A program made the translations under genes and the position numbers. From Vulcanimicrobium alpinum (GTDB taxonomy: Bacteria; Vulcanimicrobiota; Vulcanimicrobiia; Vulcanimicrobiales; Vulcanimicrobiaceae), in contig NZ_AP025523.1 of NCBI RefSeq assembly GCF_027923555.1, positions 1,988,484 to 2,052,483 of the forward strand: a stretch of DNA of 64,000 nucleotides, read 5' to 3'. Below, one piece after another: positions 18,830-27,563 of this stretch. Under the pieces are notes generated by a model that saw nothing but the letters and a program-made list of their open reading frames with translations, made no database searches and was not told the origin of the DNA. The first letter of the stretch is position 1, and the number at the start of each line of letters is the position of its first letter.

Positions 18830-19381
18830 CTACGGGAATCCGAGATCGCAGTAGATGCGTTCCCAGTCGAACACCAATTCCGCAAACGGTGCGAGCGTCC
18901 ACGTCCCGCGCGCCGCGCGCCGCTCGAGCGTTCCGCCGGCTCGATGGAGGTCGACGCACCGCGCCTCGGGCTCGAGCACGACGACCACGGTCGAGCCGAA
19001 CGCAAGGTAGGTCGCGACCTTCGCGGCGATGCGGGGCGAGCGGTCCGCCGGCGAGCGGATCTCCACGGCGATATCCGGCGCGGCGCGCGGCCGCTGCGCC
19101 TCGTCACTCAGATCGAGCGGGAACCGGGCTGCGGAAAGGTACGCGACGTCGGGCAGCAACGAGGTCCACGTTCCGTCGCTGCTTTGAAAGTAAAAGCGGA
19201 TCTCCGCGCCGACGCTCCCGCGGCCTTCCGCCCAGGCATCGAGCTGCGCGGCGATGCGGACGGCAAGGATGCCGTGATAGTGCTTCGGGCTCACGTCGGG
19301 CTGGCGCTCGCCGTCGATGACTTCGCGATACGGTTTGCGCGCGTCCAAAGCGAGAAGCCAGGGCGGGATCGTCTCGACCAT
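18830..19381 (-). CDS. Uma2 family (DUF820) PD-(D/E)xK protein
   Basis: The 183-residue protein has the Uma2 layout: an N-terminal HYHGILAVRIAAQLDAW helix, the catalytic Asp in LLPDVAYLS, the Glu in DIAVEIRSPAD and the Lys in IAAKVATYLAFGST, followed by VVVVLEPEARCVDLH. Uma2 proteins are restriction-like nuclease folds of unknown biological role, numerous in cyanobacteria and other complex genomes. All three core residues are present here, unlike the damaged paralogue at 57809-58404. It lies 6 bp upstream of nrtR on the same strand. Confidence 0.8.
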   Translation of the reverse strand: MVETIPPWLLALDARKPYREVIDGERQPDVSPKHYHGILAVRIAAQLDAWAEGRGSVGAEIRFYFQSSDGTWTSLLPDVAYLSAARFPLDLSDEAQRPRAAPDIAVEIRSPADRSPRIAAKVATYLAFGSTVVVVLEPEARCVDLHRAGGTLERRAARGTWTLAPFAELVFDWERIYCDLGFP

Positions 19382-19432
19382 CTCACGCTGACCCTATCAC
19401 GCCGCTTCAGCCCGCGACAAGATCGCGTCGCA

Positions 19433-19458
19433 ATACTTGAAACGACCGTTTCAAGTAT
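19433..19458. promoter_or_regulatory. perfect palindromic operator upstream of tetR gene
   Basis: ATACTTGAAACG, two central bases (AC), then the exact complement of the first arm: a 26-bp dyad with 12-bp perfect arms. It starts 15 bases before the TetR-family GTG start. Its length and position are typical of an autoregulatory TetR operator. It overlaps the promoter spacer, so binding should block RNA polymerase for the regulator and the MFS gene behind it. Confidence 0.8.
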
Positions 19459-19464
19459 GATAAT
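19437..19464 (+). promoter_or_regulatory. promoter of tetR-MFS operon, possibly leaderless
   Basis: TTGAAA (19437-19442), a 16-base spacer and GATAAT (19459-19464) make a good sigma70 promoter embedded in the palindrome. Transcription would begin at about 19471-19473, essentially at the GTG start codon (19473). This implies a leaderless or nearly leaderless mRNA. The GAGG just before the GTG is too close to serve as a normal ribosome-binding site. Confidence 0.55.
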
Positions 19465-19472
19465 GTGAGGCC

Positions 19473-20078
19473 GTGGCACGGAGCGTCGACGAAGAGCGCC
19501 GCGCAGCATTGCTCGAGAGCATCGTCGACTACGTCACCGCGCACGGGATCGCGGATCTCTCGCTGCGTCCGCTCGCGGACGCCGTCGATTCCAGCCCGCG
19601 CGTCCTGCTCTACTACTTTTCCTCGAAAGACGAGCTGATCGCCGAGGTCCTGTACCGTGCGCGCGCGCGCCAGCGCGACCTGTTTGCGACGTCGCTTCCG
19701 CGCAATCCCGCGTCGTTCGCGCAGACGATTCGGGCGGCATGGGCGATCATGAGCACGCCGCAGCACGAGCCCGTGTTCCGTCTGTTCTTCGAAGTGTACG
19801 GCCTCGCGCTGCAGGATCGCAAACGCTTCCCCGGGTTCCTGCGCGCCGCGGTCGACGACTGGCTCGCCTATCTCGAAGCACCCGCACTGCGTGACGGCTA
19901 CACGCCGGGCGACGCGCGGGCGCTCGCGACGGTCACCCTGGCCGGCTTTCGCGGTTTTTTGCTCGACCTGTGCGCGACGCGCGACCGCAAACGGCTCGCG
20001 CGCGCTGTCGAGCTCTGGATCCTTGCTCTCGACGCCATCCCTTCGCCAAAGGAGCTGCGGCATGTACACGACGACTGA
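19473..20078 (+). CDS. TetR/AcrR family transcriptional regulator
   Basis: The 201-residue protein has the N-terminal helix-turn-helix: ALLESIVDYVTAHGIADLSL, LADAVDSSPRVLLYYFSSKDELIAEV (the recognition helix and the YYxFxxKxxL signature). The C-terminal ligand-binding domain is helical and unassigned. A perfect dyad and promoter lie immediately upstream, so it is probably self-repressed. The start chosen is GTG at 19473. The last 17 bp overlap the MFS start, placing both genes in one transcript; the pump is the likely target. Confidence 0.9.
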   Translation: MARSVDEERRAALLESIVDYVTAHGIADLSLRPLADAVDSSPRVLLYYFSSKDELIAEVLYRARARQRDLFATSLPRNPASFAQTIRAAWAIMSTPQHEPVFRLFFEVYGLALQDRKRFPGFLRAAVDDWLAYLEAPALRDGYTPGDARALATVTLAGFRGFLLDLCATRDRKRLARAVELWILALDAIPSPKELRHVHDD

Positions 20079-21256
20079 CTTGGCCCTCGTATCGGCCGCT
20101 CCGCGCGCCGCGCTGGCGTTCGTCTTCGTCACCGTGATGCTCGATATGCTCGCGCTGGGCATCATCGCGCCGGTCTTTCCGAAGCTCGTTCTCGGGTTTG
20201 TCGGCAACGACACGGCGCGCGCATCGAACATCTACGGGATTCTTCGGGACCGCGTGGCGCTGATGCAGTTCGTCTTCTCGCCGCTGCTCGGCGCGCTCTC
20301 CGACCGCTTCGGCCGCAAACCGGTCATCGTGCTTTCGAACCTCGGCACCGGGCTCGACTACGTCGTGATGGCGCTCGCGCCGAATCTGGCGTGGCTATTC
20401 GCCGGGCGCCTCATCTCCGGCGGGACCACGGCGAGCGTTGCGACCGCCGGAGCCTACATCGCCGACATCGTCCCGCCGGAGAAACGCGCCGGCGCGTTCG
20501 GGCTCCTCGGTGCCGCGTTCGGCGCGGGATTCGCGTTCGGACCGGCGATCGGCGGCCTCCTCCGAGCCGGCGATCCGCGCCTGCCGTTCTGGGTCGCGGC
20601 GGGATTCAGCCTCGCGAATGCCGCGTTCGGATTCTTCGTCCTGGCCGAGTCGCTGCCGCGCGAGAAGCGCGGCGCGTTCTCGTGGCGGCGTGCAAATCAC
20701 GTTCGTCAACCAGCTTGCCGGCGTCGCGCTGACCAGCACGTACGTGCTCTACACAATGTATCGCTACGGCTGGGATGCGCGCGTCGTCGGTTTGTCGCTC
20801 GCATTTGTAGGAATCTGTTCGGTCGCCACGGGACCGCTCACGCACCCGATCATCGCGCGCATCGGCGAGCGCCGCGCGCTTTTCATCGGCCTCTGCTGCG
20901 GCGCTGCCAGCATGGCGTGCTACGGGCTCGGCGCGACCGGCCCGCTGTTCTCGCTCGGCACGCCGATCTTGGCGTTCTGGGGGCTTTCCGGCGCCGCATC
21001 ACAGGCGTTCACGACACGCCGGGTCGCGCCGTCGGAACAGGGTCAGCTCCAAGGCGCGATCGCGAGCATCCGCGGCCTGGCGATGCTGTTCAGGCTGGGA
21101 CTCTTCACGTCGGTCTTCGCGGCATCGATCGCGACGTCGCACGGATGGCAGATTCCGGGCGCGGCGTGGCTGCTGGCGGCAGCGCTGCTCGCATGCTCTA
21201 TCGCCCGCGCCGCAATCGGCACCCGCCCCCGTCACGCTGAGCCCGTCGAAGCGTAA
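20062..21256 (+). pseudogene. MFS drug/tetracycline-type efflux transporter, internally deleted
   Basis: The ATG at 20062 has AAGGAG eight bases upstream. The first frame encodes six transmembrane helices with LGALSDRFGRKPVI (the TM2-TM3 motif) to ESLPREKRGAFSWRRAN. The second half continues one frame over from about 20690 with ITFVNQLAGVALTSTYVLYTMYRYGWD. Compared with the usual family spacing, about 20 residues between these segments (start of TM7) are missing as well as the frame. A small deletion of about 59 bp would explain both. The product is probably non-functional. The C terminus, RPRHAEPVEA, is translated repeat DNA (21231-21252). Confidence 0.8.
21231..21252. repeat. dispersed CACGCTGAGC...GTCGAAG half-repeat at MFS 3' end
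   Basis: CACGCTGAGCCCGTCGAAG lies over the last codons of the MFS gene and encodes its HAEPVEA tail. It matches the arms of the inverted repeat at 57645-57718 with one change. Only a single arm is present, so it forms no hairpin. A further degenerate match (CTAAGCCCGTCGAAG) covers the end of the secreted-protein gene near 61580-61594. Confidence 0.7.
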
Positions 21257-21258
21257 CC

Positions 21259-21840
21259 ATGCGGGGCGGTGCTCGCATTGCTACGATCGTGATGACGAGA
21301 TTGGGCGGGATGTCGGCTGCGGCGGTTCCTGCGCTCCTCCTCGCGGGCTCCGTCTCCGCGGGCGCTCAAGGGCCTGCGACGATCCGCGGGGTCGTCTACT
21401 CGTGCGGTTCCGGTGCCGCCGTTGCGGACGCGCGGGTCGATCTGCGTGGACTCGACGGCGGACGGCTGACGCACCTTACGGCCGACGCGCACGGACGTTT
21501 CGCGCGGGTCGGCGTCGAACCGGGACGCTACCTGATCGTCGCCTTTGCGCCGGCGCGCCGCGCCGTGCTCACGGCGTCCTCACCCCGCACAAGCGTGGCC
21601 GTCGGCACCGTCGCGGCAACGGCGTCGCGATCGGCACTCGTCGAGACGGACGACGTCCTGGACGTACGAATCGGCATCCCGGAGCCGCAATTGCAGAGCA
21701 TTGACGGACGGCCCACGCTTTTCGTCGGCGCACGCGCTCATTCGAGCGACCCGTCGGTCTCCGACGACCCTCATCCCGCCTGCGATCCGCCGACCGTTCC
21801 GATGGCCGTCTCGACGGCGAATCGCTACATCATCCACTAG
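21259..21840 (+). CDS. secreted protein with carboxypeptidase-regulatory-like domain
   Basis: The protein is up to 193 residues. Possible starts are ATG at 21259, 21292 or 21310; the second gives MTRLGGMSAAAVPALLLAGS, a plausible signal peptide cleaved near SAGAQ. The mature part (TIRGVVYSCGSGAAVADARVDLRG, then GRFARVGVEPGRYLIVAFAP) is a beta-sandwich of the CarboxypepD_reg type, often found at the N terminus of outer-membrane receptors. A short acidic/polar tail follows. Function unknown. It begins 2 bp after the MFS stop but may be separate. Confidence 0.65.
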   Translation: MRGGARIATIVMTRLGGMSAAAVPALLLAGSVSAGAQGPATIRGVVYSCGSGAAVADARVDLRGLDGGRLTHLTADAHGRFARVGVEPGRYLIVAFAPARRAVLTASSPRTSVAVGTVAATASRSALVETDDVLDVRIGIPEPQLQSIDGRPTLFVGARAHSSDPSVSDDPHPACDPPTVPMAVSTANRYIIH

Positions 21841-21886
21841 GCCGCGCGGCGCGGGGAGGCGGGGCGCGCCGCCCGAATCTCCGAGG

Positions 21887-23110
21887 ATGAGCACCACCGC
21901 GAGCCGCCCGCACCGCACCGACGTTCCGGCGCCGAACCCGCTCGATTTCCTCGGCATCGACGCGCTGCTCGACGACGACGAACGGCTGATCCGCGACACC
22001 GTCCGCTCGTTCGTGCGCGACCGCGTCCTGCCGAACATCGGTGAGTGGTTCGAGAACCACACGTTCCCGCGCGAGATGGCGAAAGAGCTCGGCGATCTGG
22101 GCGTACTCGGGATGCACCTGCAGGGCTACGGGTGCGCCGGCACCAGCGCCGTCGCCTACGGGCTCGCGTGCCTCGAACTGGAGGCCGGCGACTCCGGATT
22201 CCGTTCGTTCGTCTCGGTGCAGGGGTCGCTCGCGATGTACGCGCTCCACGCGTTCGGCTCGGAAGAGCAGAAACAGACGTGGTTGCCGCGGATGGCGGCG
22301 GGCGATGCGATCGGCTGCTTCGGGCTCACGGAATGGGATTTCGGCAGCGATCCCGCGGGGATGCGCACCAACGCGAAACGCGACGGCGGCGACTACGTTC
22401 TCAACGGCTCGAAAGCGTGGATCACCAACGGCGGGATCGCCGACGTCGCGATCGTGTGGGCGCGCGTCGACGCCGAGAACGGCCACCGCAGCGGCACGGT
22501 GCGCGGCTTCGTCGTTCCCAAAGGGACCAAGGGCTTCTCGACGCGCAACATCGAGAAGAAACTGTCGCTGCGTGCGTCGATCACCTCGGAGCTGATCCTC
22601 GAAGATTGCCGTCTGCCGGCAGACGCGATGCTCCCGCACGTCAGTGGCCTGCGCGGCCCGCTCTCGTGCCTCAACGAAGCGCGCCACGGGATCGTGTGGG
22701 GCGCACTCGGCGCGGGTCGCGCGTGCTACGAATCGGCGCTCGAGTACGCGAAGACGCGCGTGCAGTTCGGCAAGCCGCTCGCCGCGTTCCAGATCACCCA
22801 GGAAAAGCTCGTCAACATGATGCTCGAGATCAACAAAGGCCTGCTGACGGCGCTGCACGTGGGGCGGCTCAAGGACGCCGGCAACGCGCACTCCGCGCAC
22901 GTGTCGTTCGGAAAACTGAACAACGTGCGCGAAGCGCTCGCGGTCTGCCGCGAAGCCCGCACCATCCTCGGCGCCAGCGGGATCACCCTCGAGTATCCGG
23001 TGATCCGCCACATGAACAATCTCGAGAGCGTGCTCACCTACGAAGGGACGAGCGAAGTGCACACGCTGATCCTCGGCCAGGCGCTCACCGGCGAGAACGC
23101 GTTCGCGTAG
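21887..23110 (+). CDS. acyl-CoA dehydrogenase, glutaryl-CoA dehydrogenase-like
   Basis: The 407-residue flavoenzyme starts at ATG 21887 with GAGG directly before it. It has FGLTEWDFGSDPAGM (FAD/substrate loop, resembling the TEPxHGSDP of GcdH), GSKAWITNGGIADVAIVWAR, RVQFGKPLAAFQ, and the catalytic Glu in TYEGTSEVHTLILGQALTG, as in glutaryl-CoA dehydrogenases. It would oxidise (and perhaps decarboxylate) glutaryl-CoA in lysine/tryptophan catabolism, feeding electrons to ETF. No other pathway gene is adjacent, so the substrate is inferred from motifs only. Confidence 0.85.
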   Translation: MSTTASRPHRTDVPAPNPLDFLGIDALLDDDERLIRDTVRSFVRDRVLPNIGEWFENHTFPREMAKELGDLGVLGMHLQGYGCAGTSAVAYGLACLELEAGDSGFRSFVSVQGSLAMYALHAFGSEEQKQTWLPRMAAGDAIGCFGLTEWDFGSDPAGMRTNAKRDGGDYVLNGSKAWITNGGIADVAIVWARVDAENGHRSGTVRGFVVPKGTKGFSTRNIEKKLSLRASITSELILEDCRLPADAMLPHVSGLRGPLSCLNEARHGIVWGALGAGRACYESALEYAKTRVQFGKPLAAFQITQEKLVNMMLEINKGLLTALHVGRLKDAGNAHSAHVSFGKLNNVREALAVCREARTILGASGITLEYPVIRHMNNLESVLTYEGTSEVHTLILGQALTGENAFA

Positions 23111-23119
23111 CGCGGGGAA

Positions 23120-24106
23120 TCACCCGACGCGAATCGCGGTTCCCGGATAGCGTTCGCCGATCGCGGCGCCGACCGGCGCGACCTCGTTCAGCCGCGCGAG
23201 CTGCTCGACGGTCAGGCGAATCTCCGCCGCCGCGCAGTTCTCCTCGACGTACGTCACGCGTTTCGTCCCTGGGATCGGCACGAGGTCGTCGCCCTGTGCG
23301 AGCACCCACGCCAGCGCGAGCTGCGCGGGCGTGACGCCGAGTTCGGCAGCGATCTCTTTCAGCCGCGCGACAATCCGCAGGTTCTGCTCGAGGTTGCTGC
23401 CCTGGAACCGCGGTACGGTGCGCCGGAAGTCGTCGCCGGCGAAATCGCTCTCACCGCGGATCGTGCCGCTGAGCACGCCGCGCCCGATCGGGCTGTACGG
23501 CACGAATCCGATCCCGAGTTCACGGACGGTCGCGAGCACGCCGTTCTCCTCGACGTCGCGCGTGTAGAGCGAGTACTCGCTCTGCAGTGCGGTGATCGTC
23601 GCGGTCGCCGCCGCCTTGCGGATCGTCGCCGGCGCCGCTTCGGAGAGCCCGAGGAAGCGCACCTTGCCGGCTTCGACCAGCTCCTGCATCGCCCCGACCG
23701 TCTCTTCGATCGGCGTCTGCGGATCGACGCGGTGCTGGTAGTACAGATCGATGCAGTCGACGCGCAGGCGCGCGAGCGACGCTTCGCACTGCCGGCGAAC
23801 GTACTCCGGGCGGCCGTTCACGCCGCGCTTCGCCGGATCGTTCGGATCGCGGACGATTCCGAACTTCGTCGCCAGCACGACCCGGTCGCGCCGGCCGGCG
23901 ATCGCCCGGCCGACCAGTTCCTCGTTTTTCCCCAAGCCGTACATGTCGGCCGTGTCGAGGAGGGTCACCCCGAGGTCGAGCGCACGATGGATCGTGCGGA
24001 TCGACTCGGCATCGTCGGCGTGTCCGTAAAACTCCGACATCCCCATGCAGCCCAGGCCGACCGCGCCGACCATCGGTCCGTGCGCGCCTAAACGACGTTG
24101 TTCCAT
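23120..24106 (-). CDS. aldo/keto reductase
   Basis: The 328-residue TIM-barrel oxidoreductase starts [20 protein letters not shown] with GGAGG six bases before the ATG (24104-24106). The catalytic tetrad is visible: Asp and Tyr in DTADMYG, Lys in LATKFG and His in YYQHRVD. NADPH-binding residues lie in [13 protein letters not shown]. The closest styles are the AKR13/YccK-like reductases with [13 protein letters not shown]. It reduces carbonyl compounds; the substrate is unknown. It converges on the acyl-CoA dehydrogenase with a 9-bp gap. Confidence 0.92.
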   Translation of the reverse strand: MEQRRLGAHGPMVGAVGLGCMGMSEFYGHADDAESIRTIHRALDLGVTLLDTADMYGLGKNEELVGRAIAGRRDRVVLATKFGIVRDPNDPAKRGVNGRPEYVRRQCEASLARLRVDCIDLYYQHRVDPQTPIEETVGAMQELVEAGKVRFLGLSEAAPATIRKAAATATITALQSEYSLYTRDVEENGVLATVRELGIGFVPYSPIGRGVLSGTIRGESDFAGDDFRRTVPRFQGSNLEQNLRIVARLKEIAAELGVTPAQLALAWVLAQGDDLVPIPGTKRVTYVEENCAAAEIRLTVEQLARLNEVAPVGAAIGERYPGTAIRVG

Positions 24107-24180
24107 GCAGTACCTCCGCAGCGTCAACGACCGCTTCGCAATGAAAACGGTTCCGGCCGTGGAAGCGCTCGCTGTGCCGA

Positions 24181-24606
24181 TCAGCGTTTGAGGACGCGCG
24201 CGAGCTTGTCGAAGAGACCGTTGATCGATCGCTCGTGCGCCTCTTCTAACCGCCGCCACAGCAGGCGGCCTTCGGTATCGGAAAGCGTCGCGCTGAGACG
24301 GTGCGTCAACGTCACCTTGCGACCGTCCTGCGCGAGCGAGAAGGCGTGCGTGCCGTCGATCCCTTCGGTGTCGATGCGCCACACGATGCTGCGCTCGGGT
24401 TCGGCGCTCTCGAGCAGCGCGTGGATCCCGTTGTGCCATTCCTCGGTGACGCCCGGCGTGAGCGGCCCGGCAGTCCGCATGAACGGCTGCGAGGCGAACG
24501 GCCAGATCGCGTCCTGCGAGGTCCCCATCTCCGCGAGCAGCTGGTAGATCCGGCGCGGCGTCCCGTTGAAGGTACGTTCGAACGTCACATCGATCGGCGT
24601 CGGCAT
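24181..24606 (-). CDS. SRPBCC (START-like) family protein
   Basis: The 141-residue protein has the helix-grip pattern: an N-terminal strand ([20 protein letters not shown]), a hydrophobic cavity region with [18 protein letters not shown], strands ([23 protein letters not shown]) and a long C-terminal helix ([19 protein letters not shown]). Such folds bind lipids or hydrophobic ligands; no catalytic motif is seen. It lies 16 bp after the SpoIIE phosphatase gene on the same strand and may be co-transcribed with it. Confidence 0.75.
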   Translation of the reverse strand: MPTPIDVTFERTFNGTPRRIYQLLAEMGTSQDAIWPFASQPFMRTAGPLTPGVTEEWHNGIHALLESAEPERSIVWRIDTEGIDGTHAFSLAQDGRKVTLTHRLSATLSDTEGRLLWRRLEEAHERSINGLFDKLARVLKR

Positions 24607-24622
24607 GACCGACGGCGTTCGG

Positions 24623-27460
24623 CTACGTCACGAGCGCGACCTCGATGTACGTGCCGAAGCCCGCGAGGGGTTCGATCCGCACCTCACGCGAGAGCGTCTC
24701 GATCAGAAAGAGCCCGCGACCGTTCTCCGCGTAGGCGTCTCGCGGCGCTTCGGGCGTCCACGGGAAACCCGGCCCGCGGTCGAGCGCCATCAGGACCTGC
24801 GCGTGACCGCGCGTCCGCACCGCGAGGTCGACCGGGCCCGGCGTGTAGCGCGCGACGTTCCCCACGATCTCGCCGAAGACCATCTCGCACGCAAGCCGGT
24901 CGTCGTCGCGCACGCCCAAGGACGTCAGCCGCGCGACGAACGCTTCGCGCGCCGCCTGCGCCGCACGCCCGTCGTTCGCGTCGAACGTCCAGTTCGCGCC
25001 GCCGCCGGTGCGCATCGTGAGGATCGCGACGTCGTCGCCCGGGATCGTGGGAACGACCAGCGCGCGCAACAGCGCGGCCGGCGTCGAGCAGAGATCAAAC
25101 GCCGGATGCGCGAGCGCGTCGGCGACGAATCGTTCGCCTTCATCGATGTCGTGCGTCACCTCGATCAGGCCGTCGGTGAACGCGACGAAGAGATCGCCGT
25201 GACGCAGCGCGGTGGACAGCGTGACCGGCGGCGCGAATTGGCTCAGACCGAGCGGGATCCCGGCGGTTTCGAGGCGTCGCAGCGCGCCGCTCGCCGCGCG
25301 GATGAACGGCGCCGGATGCCCGGCGTTGGCGTAGCGCAGGCGGCGTGACGACGGCTGATACGTCGCGACGAACGCGGTGACGAAGATGTCGGGGTGCTCG
25401 CGCCGCAGCACCGAGTCGGCGATGGCGAGGATGCGCGCCGGATCGCGCTCGACGACGGCGAGCGCGCGAAACGCCTGCCGCATCTTCCCCATCGGAACGG
25501 CGGCGTCGAGCCCGTGCCCGGCAACGTCGCCGACGCTGAGTTCGAGCAGCCCGTCGTCGAAGCTGAACGCGTCGTACCAATCGCCGCCGACGGTGAGATC
25601 GCTGGTCCCCGGCGCATACACCGCATCGCACACGACTCCGCCGACGCTCGGCAGCGACGGCGGCAGGAACGATGCCTGCAGCGTACGCGCGACCTCGCTC
25701 TGCCGCTCGTAAAGGCGTGCGTTGCCGACGGCGATCGCCGCGCGTTGCGCCAGCAGCGTTGCGAGCTGGACGTCCTCTTCGGTGAAGCGCCGTTCGCTCT
25801 CAGCGATCGCGAGCGTGAAGACGCCGTAGCGCTCGTCATCGGCCGCCAGCGGGACGTAGAGGATGCTGCGCAGTCCCAGCGACGCCAGCAGCGCGCGCTG
25901 ATTCGGATCCTCGATCGTTCCGGCGAGATCGTGAGCGAACTCGGTGATCCGCGACGGCTCGCCCGACGAGGCGACGACTTCGGCCGTCGCACTCTCCGCG
26001 ATCGGATACCGGCGGAAGTATTCACGCATCAGCCGCACCCGCGCCGGATCGCGATGCGCGATCGCGGCGGGATGCAGGCGGCGCGACTCGTCGTAGATGT
26101 GAACGGCGCACCAGTCCGCGAGATGCTCGATCGCGATGTCCGCCAGCCGCTGCAGCGCGACCGACGTGTCGAGCGTCCCCGCGAACGCGGAGGCGGCCTC
26201 GACGACGACGCGCAGCGCGTCCTCGGCGCGCTTGCGTTCGTCGATGTCGGTCGCCGTGGCGATCCACGAACCGATGGTCTCGCGATCGTCGAGTACAGGA
26301 ACGACGCGCTGCAGAAACCAGCGATACGTCCCGTCGTTTCGCCGCAGGCGCGTCTGCACTTCGAAGGGACCGCCGCCGCGCATCCCGCGCTCCCACGCGT
26401 CGTGCAGGGCGCCGGAATCGCCGTCGTGCGTGGCCGCAGCCCACGCCGCGCGGTCGAGCGCTTCGCCCTCGACGCCGGTGTACTCCGACCAGCGGCGGTT
26501 CGCATATTGCAGCGTGCCGTCAGAACGGAAGACCGCCACCATCTCCGGCAACTGGTCGGCGAGCGTGCGATAGCGGCGCTCCGAAGCGACGAGGTCGCGC
26601 GTCGCGGAGGCGTAGCGCATCGCGGCAGCGGCGCGCGCGGCGAGATCGACGTAGAACGGAAGATCGGCGGCGTCGAACGCGACGGCCGATTCGCCGGTGC
26701 GCGCGATCGCGAGCGCGCCGAGGTGATGCTCGCCGTCTGCGAGCGGGACGACGATCGCCGAACACACGTCGAGCACGCGGTTGACGCGTGCTGCTTCTTC
26801 GGACCAGTCGGCCGGCAAGGCGTCGCCGTCGACGATCAAGGGCGTGCCGGATCGCGCGACCTCCCACGACGTACCGGCGGGCGTGCCCGCGAACCGGTAG
26901 CGTTCGCGCGACACGGCGAGCGCCTTCCGCACCGGCGCGCTTCCCGCGGTCACGCAACGCTCGAAGGACCCGTCGGGACGGAACAGGTCGATGACCCCGT
27001 AGTCGGCGTGACGCGGAACGACGATCGCGAGCAGCCCTTCCATCAGCGCGTCGGCGTTGCCGGCGGTCCCCATCTGCGCGTTGACCGCGCCCAGCAGCGC
27101 CTCGCGTTCGCGTGCAGCCCGTTCGTCGCCGAACGGCATGACGGTGCCGACCCAACCGTCGACGGTGCCGTCGTCGTCGCGCAGCGGCCACGCGCGCCCG
27201 AGATACCAGCGGTAGCGGCCGTCGTCGGCGCGCATCCGATACTCGTCGCGAAGTTCGCTGCCGTCGGCGATGCTGGCGGCCCACCTCGCCTGCGAGACGA
27301 CGAGGTCGTCGGGATGGACGCGCGCCGCGAACGTTTCCCCGCTGATCTCGGCGTCCGCCGCAATCCCGGCGAGCCGTCGCCACGCGGCATTCGCGGCGGT
27401 GAGATTACCGCGGGCGTCGGCGAACCAGACGACGTCGGGAAGCAAATCCAGCGCGGCCAA
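24623..27460 (-). CDS. PAS-GAF-PAS-GAF-SpoIIE phosphatase-HATPase sensor protein
   Basis: The 945-residue protein joins a PAS domain (about 5-115), GAF (135-285), a second PAS/PAC (295-410), a second GAF (420-580), a PP2C-type SpoIIE domain (605-800) and an RsbW-like ATPase (815-945). The metal-binding aspartates appear in VGGDWYDAF, SVGDVAGHGLDAA, AFTDGLIE and GDDVAILT. The ATPase keeps GEIVGNVARYTPG (N box) and GRGLFLIE. Such fusions act in partner switching: the phosphatase activates an anti-sigma antagonist and the kinase opposes it. No STAS protein is encoded nearby. The start is TTG (27458-27460) with weak support. A paralogue is at 51706-53694. Confidence 0.9.
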   Translation of the reverse strand: MAALDLLPDVVWFADARGNLTAANAAWRRLAGIAADAEISGETFAARVHPDDLVVSQARWAASIADGSELRDEYRMRADDGRYRWYLGRAWPLRDDDGTVDGWVGTVMPFGDERAAREREALLGAVNAQMGTAGNADALMEGLLAIVVPRHADYGVIDLFRPDGSFERCVTAGSAPVRKALAVSRERYRFAGTPAGTSWEVARSGTPLIVDGDALPADWSEEAARVNRVLDVCSAIVVPLADGEHHLGALAIARTGESAVAFDAADLPFYVDLAARAAAAMRYASATRDLVASERRYRTLADQLPEMVAVFRSDGTLQYANRRWSEYTGVEGEALDRAAWAAATHDGDSGALHDAWERGMRGGGPFEVQTRLRRNDGTYRWFLQRVVPVLDDRETIGSWIATATDIDERKRAEDALRVVVEAASAFAGTLDTSVALQRLADIAIEHLADWCAVHIYDESRRLHPAAIAHRDPARVRLMREYFRRYPIAESATAEVVASSGEPSRITEFAHDLAGTIEDPNQRALLASLGLRSILYVPLAADDERYGVFTLAIAESERRFTEEDVQLATLLAQRAAIAVGNARLYERQSEVARTLQASFLPPSLPSVGGVVCDAVYAPGTSDLTVGGDWYDAFSFDDGLLELSVGDVAGHGLDAAVPMGKMRQAFRALAVVERDPARILAIADSVLRREHPDIFVTAFVATYQPSSRRLRYANAGHPAPFIRAASGALRRLETAGIPLGLSQFAPPVTLSTALRHGDLFVAFTDGLIEVTHDIDEGERFVADALAHPAFDLCSTPAALLRALVVPTIPGDDVAILTMRTGGGANWTFDANDGRAAQAAREAFVARLTSLGVRDDDRLACEMVFGEIVGNVARYTPGPVDLAVRTRGHAQVLMALDRGPGFPWTPEAPRDAYAENGRGLFLIETLSREVRIEPLAGFGTYIEVALVT

Positions 27461-27563
27461 CCTGAGATTCCGGCCTGCCGCCTGCAGCGATCGCCACGCC
27501 CATCACGGGACCGTATCTACCCATTATCCGACCGCTTGCTGCACGGCCGGACGCGCCCTCAGC

